Under the pieces are notes generated by a model that worked only from the letters and a program-made list of their open reading frames with translations, did no database searches and was not told the DNA's origin. Positions 16,209-17,939 of a stretch of 17,939 nt of DNA are shown here, one piece after another. The stretch lies in contig CAYNSI010000021.1 in assembly GCA_964399665.1 (NCBI GenBank), forward strand, positions 1-17,939. The letters are read 5' to 3'. Both the position numbers and the translations under genes were made by a program. Positions within the stretch are counted from its first letter, which is position 1. Each line of letters starts with the position of its first letter. The DNA comes from Avisuccinivibrio_A sp964399665. Its GTDB lineage: Bacteria; Pseudomonadota; Gammaproteobacteria; Enterobacterales; Succinivibrionaceae.

Positions 16209-17354
16209 CTACTCTCCCCTGCCCCGGTAGGCCAGCATCAGTGACACAAAATGGTCAAAAAGAGGATTAAGCTCATGAGGACCGGGACTTGCTTCAGGAT
16301 GACCCTGAAAACTAAAGGCAGGAGCATCAGTACGCTCTATGCCCTGCAAAGTGCCGTCAAATAAAGACCGGTGCGTTGCCTTAAGATTTGCAGGCAAGGT
16401 CTTCTCATCAACGGTAAACCCATGATTTTGTGAGGTAATAAGAACTTTTCCCGTGGCAAGCTCCTGCACGGGATGATTGGCACCGTGATGGCCGAATTTC
16501 ATCTTGACGGTCTTAGCGCCCGATGCCAGAGCCAAAAGCTGATGACCAAGACAAATCCCAAAAACAGGCACCTTACGGGAGACAAACTCCTTAATAGCCT
16601 CGATGGCATAGGAACACGGGGCAGGATCACCAGGACCGTTTGAGATAAACACTCCGTCAGGATCTTGAGCCAAAACATCAGAAGCTTTGGTTTTGGCGGG
16701 AACTACCGTAATACTGCAGCCTTTTGAAGCGAGGATCCTGAGGATATTGCGCTTGATGCCAAAATCATAAGCGATAACCTTAAACTTTGATGCTGCAGAC
16801 TTCTCATAACCCCTGCCCAAAGTCCAGATCCCCTCCTGCCATTGATAGGGGGCATCACAGGTTGCCTCCTGCGCCAAATCCATGCCATTTAATCCTGGAA
16901 AGGCTTTGGCAAGCTCCAGGGCTTTTTCAGGAGTCATTTTAGGATCGGTGGAAAGACAGCCGTTTTGAGAACCCTTTTCCCTTAAAATGCGGGTTAACAT
17001 CCTGGTGTCAATGCCATAAATCCCAGGGCACTCAAACTTGTCCAAAAAGCCGGATAAATCCAAAGTACCCCTGAAGTTGGAATATGTTATGGGAAGATCT
17101 CTTATTATCAGACCTCCTGCACAAATTTTTCCCGACTCCATGTCTTCTTCATTGGTACCGTAATTGCCGATGTGAGGATAAGTTAAGGTAACTATCTGTC
17201 TGGTGTAGGACGGATCAGTTAAAATTTCCTGATACCCTGTCATGGAGGTATTGAAAACAACTTCCCCTGTTTGGGTAACGCCTTTTCTGCCAAAAGCCTT
17301 GCCTTTAAAAACAGTACCGTCGCACAGAGCCAGGATTGCGGATGTTAAAGCCAC
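16209..17354 (-). CDS. carA: Carbamoyl-phosphate synthase small (glutaminase) subunit, GTG start
   Basis: This 381-aa protein (E. coli 382) hydrolyses glutamine to feed ammonia to CarB. The N-terminal CPSase domain contains GEVVFNTSMTGYQEILTDPS at 30-49. The C-terminal class I glutamine amidotransferase domain has the nucleophile Cys268 in GICLGHQ, and His352 and Glu354 in FQGHPEASPGPHE. These sit one residue before E. coli Cys269, His353 and Glu355. The start codon is GTG at 17352-17354, supported by AGGGG (17361-17365) 6 nt upstream and by alignment with the family N-terminus. It is the first gene of the carAB operon and diverges from slyX, with a leader of about 90 nt from the candidate promoter. 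I see no obvious pyrimidine attenuator or clean ArgR box in the leader. Confidence 0.98.
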   Translation of the reverse strand: MALTSAILALCDGTVFKGKAFGRKGVTQTGEVVFNTSMTGYQEILTDPSYTRQIVTLTYPHIGNYGTNEEDMESGKICAGGLIIRDLPITYSNFRGTLDLSGFLDKFECPGIYGIDTRMLTRILREKGSQNGCLSTDPKMTPEKALELAKAFPGLNGMDLAQEATCDAPYQWQEGIWTLGRGYEKSAASKFKVIAYDFGIKRNILRILASKGCSITVVPAKTKASDVLAQDPDGVFISNGPGDPAPCSYAIEAIKEFVSRKVPVFGICLGHQLLALASGAKTVKMKFGHHGANHPVQELATGKVLITSQNHGFTVDEKTLPANLKATHRSLFDGTLQGIERTDAPAFSFQGHPEASPGPHELNPLFDHFVSLMLAYRGRGE

Positions 17355-17360
17355 AAAAAA

Positions 17361-17365
17361 CCCCT
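17361..17365 (-). promoter_or_regulatory. carA: Ribosome binding site deciding the GTG start of carA
   Basis: Minus-strand AGGGG is separated from GTG by six T residues. No ATG in the right position competes. Confidence 0.75.
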
Positions 17366-17452
17366 AAGTTAAGATGCCAGTTGAGGAGATGACTCTAAGT
17401 ACATCACAAAAATTATCTTAAAGTTTTGGTAGCACTCGTTAAAGTCTAGGGT

Positions 17453-17480
17453 ATTTTATATAATGCGTGTTTTTTTTCAA
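17453..17480 (-). promoter_or_regulatory. Candidate carAB promoter
   Basis: On the minus strand, TTGAAA (17475-17480), 16 bp, then TAAAAT (17453-17458), each matching 5 of 6 sigma-70 bases. The spacer contains the plus-strand TATAAT that may serve slyX, so the two promoters would overlap face to face. Confidence 0.5.
17459..17464 (+). promoter_or_regulatory. Candidate slyX -10 element
   Basis: A perfect TATAAT lies 37 bp before the slyX ATG. No convincing -35 is found at the usual distance; the nearest, GTTAAA (17438-17443), is 15 bp away. Confidence 0.4.
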
Positions 17481-17501
17481 GCTGAACAAAAGGCTTAACT
17501 C

Positions 17502-17705
17502 ATGGAAGATAAAGATTTGATAGTAGTCCAGGAACGCTTAGCATATCTTGAAAATCTCATTGAAAAGCTGGGGTCTGAAATAAGCACCATGTTTGCTGAA
17601 ATAAGACTTATTAAAGATGAGATTAAAATCCTCTCAAAGCGTCAGGAGGAAAATGCTTCTGCCGTCTGTCCAGAAGTTGAGGAAGTGCCGCCTCCCCATT
17701 ATTAA
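17502..17705 (+). CDS. slyX: SlyX family protein
   Basis: This 67-aa protein is nearly all one predicted coiled coil. Residues 8-50 show a leucine/isoleucine heptad pattern (ERLAYLENLIEKLGSEI and onward). A short acidic linker follows, then the C-terminal PPPHY at 63-67, which is the diagnostic ending of SlyX proteins. E. coli SlyX is 72 aa. Its function is not known beyond its historic linkage to slyD and lysis by phiX174 protein E. The ATG has AAAAGG 8 nt upstream. It diverges from carA and converges with an unidentified gene at the window edge. The usual neighbour slyD is not seen here. Confidence 0.92.
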   Translation: MEDKDLIVVQERLAYLENLIEKLGSEISTMFAEIRLIKDEIKILSKRQEENASAVCPEVEEVPPPHY

Positions 17706-17758
17706 GGCTTTAGCAGTGTTTATTACAGAAAGCCTCAGGATATTGGCAGTGTAACTGC

Positions 17759-17820
17759 AAAGAAGCTAAGATCAGCACCGGCACTGAGTCTACCGCGGGA
17801 TAACGAAACTTGGCTTCTTT
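17759..17820. terminator. Long stem between convergent slyX and right-edge gene
   Basis: AAAGAAGCTAAG (17759-17770) and CTTGGCTTCTTT (17809-17820) form a 12-bp stem on the plus-strand RNA with a single U-G wobble and a 38-nt loop, followed by only one further T and then CCCC. It spans the stop codon of the convergent gene. An additional AGGCTTT/AAAGCCT pair (17705-17711, 17729-17735) directly follows slyX. These may limit transcription between the two genes, but neither is a classic T-tailed terminator. Confidence 0.3.
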
Positions 17821-17939
17821 TCCCCATAGCCTTTTACCTTCCCTGTACCCTTCAAACCGCCGTCAATCATAGCGTTGAACAAGCTGAGGCAAGGCTTAGG
17901 CACCGCATCAAGCGCCCTGACGGTACCGTCATTGTTGAG
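17790..17939 (-). CDS. C-terminal 49 residues of an unidentified protein (cut by window edge)
   Basis: An open frame enters from the right edge and stops at TAG 17790-17792. The visible part contains LNNDGTVRALDAVPKPCLSL, then FNAMIDGGLKGTG, and ends EKKPSFVIPR. Codon use and composition look like those of the neighbouring genes, so it is probably real. In E. coli slyX lies beside fkpA and slyD, but this ending does not match the C-terminus of either as I know them. I cannot name the family. Confidence 0.55.
   Translation of the reverse strand, partial: LNNDGTVRALDAVPKPCLSLFNAMIDGGLKGTGKVKGYGEKKPSFVIPR

Noticed and set aside
1..17939. CRISPR array, complete insertion sequence, prophage or rRNA
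   Set aside because: No regularly spaced repeats, transposase with terminal inverted repeats, phage genes or rRNA sequence were seen.

Overview
The window looks like draft-assembly chromosome from an anaerobic gammaproteobacterium, most plausibly of the Succinivibrionaceae type. This is inference. The carAB, slyX and ppnN proteins are of enterobacterial/Aeromonadales type, while the AAA-ATPase/PD-(D/E)XK proteins are of a family expanded in gut and rumen anaerobes. A 100-N scaffold gap at 3968-4067 marks a draft or metagenome assembly.

Layout. 1-4656 is the accessory-looking part. It holds the 5' portion of one AAA-ATPase-like gene (minus, cut by the window edge), an ExoIII/APE1-type nuclease gene (minus), a tRNA-Ser(CGA) gene (plus) with a good promoter, a complete 552-aa AAA-ATPase/nuclease paralogue (minus), and an unidentified ORF interrupted by the gap. 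Two diverged copies of a ~141-bp repeat (661-801 and 4252-4393) lie upstream of the first and last of these minus-strand ORFs. 4657-7015 holds two convergent genes: ppnN (nucleotide 5'-monophosphate nucleosidase) and a HAD-family hydrolase. 7115-11835 is a two-gene minus-strand unit that I cannot assign: a 1366-aa mostly helical protein with a charged low-complexity tail, followed 17 nt later by a 200-aa protein whose N-terminus faintly resembles the pRiA4b ORF-3 family. 11836-12296 is a gene-free stretch holding its candidate promoter and several symmetric elements. 12297-17354 carries a GNAT acetyltransferase and the carA-carB operon (carbamoyl-phosphate synthetase, feeding pyrimidine and arginine synthesis). 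slyX diverges from carA across a compact intergenic region with overlapping promoter signals. The window ends in the 3' end of an unidentified convergent gene.

The housekeeping genes are ordinary and appear intact. The best candidates for something undescribed are the 1366-aa/200-aa pair with its unusual promoter region and the dispersed repeat around the AAA-ATPase/nuclease genes. I saw no CRISPR array, no complete insertion sequence, no phage genes and no rRNA.
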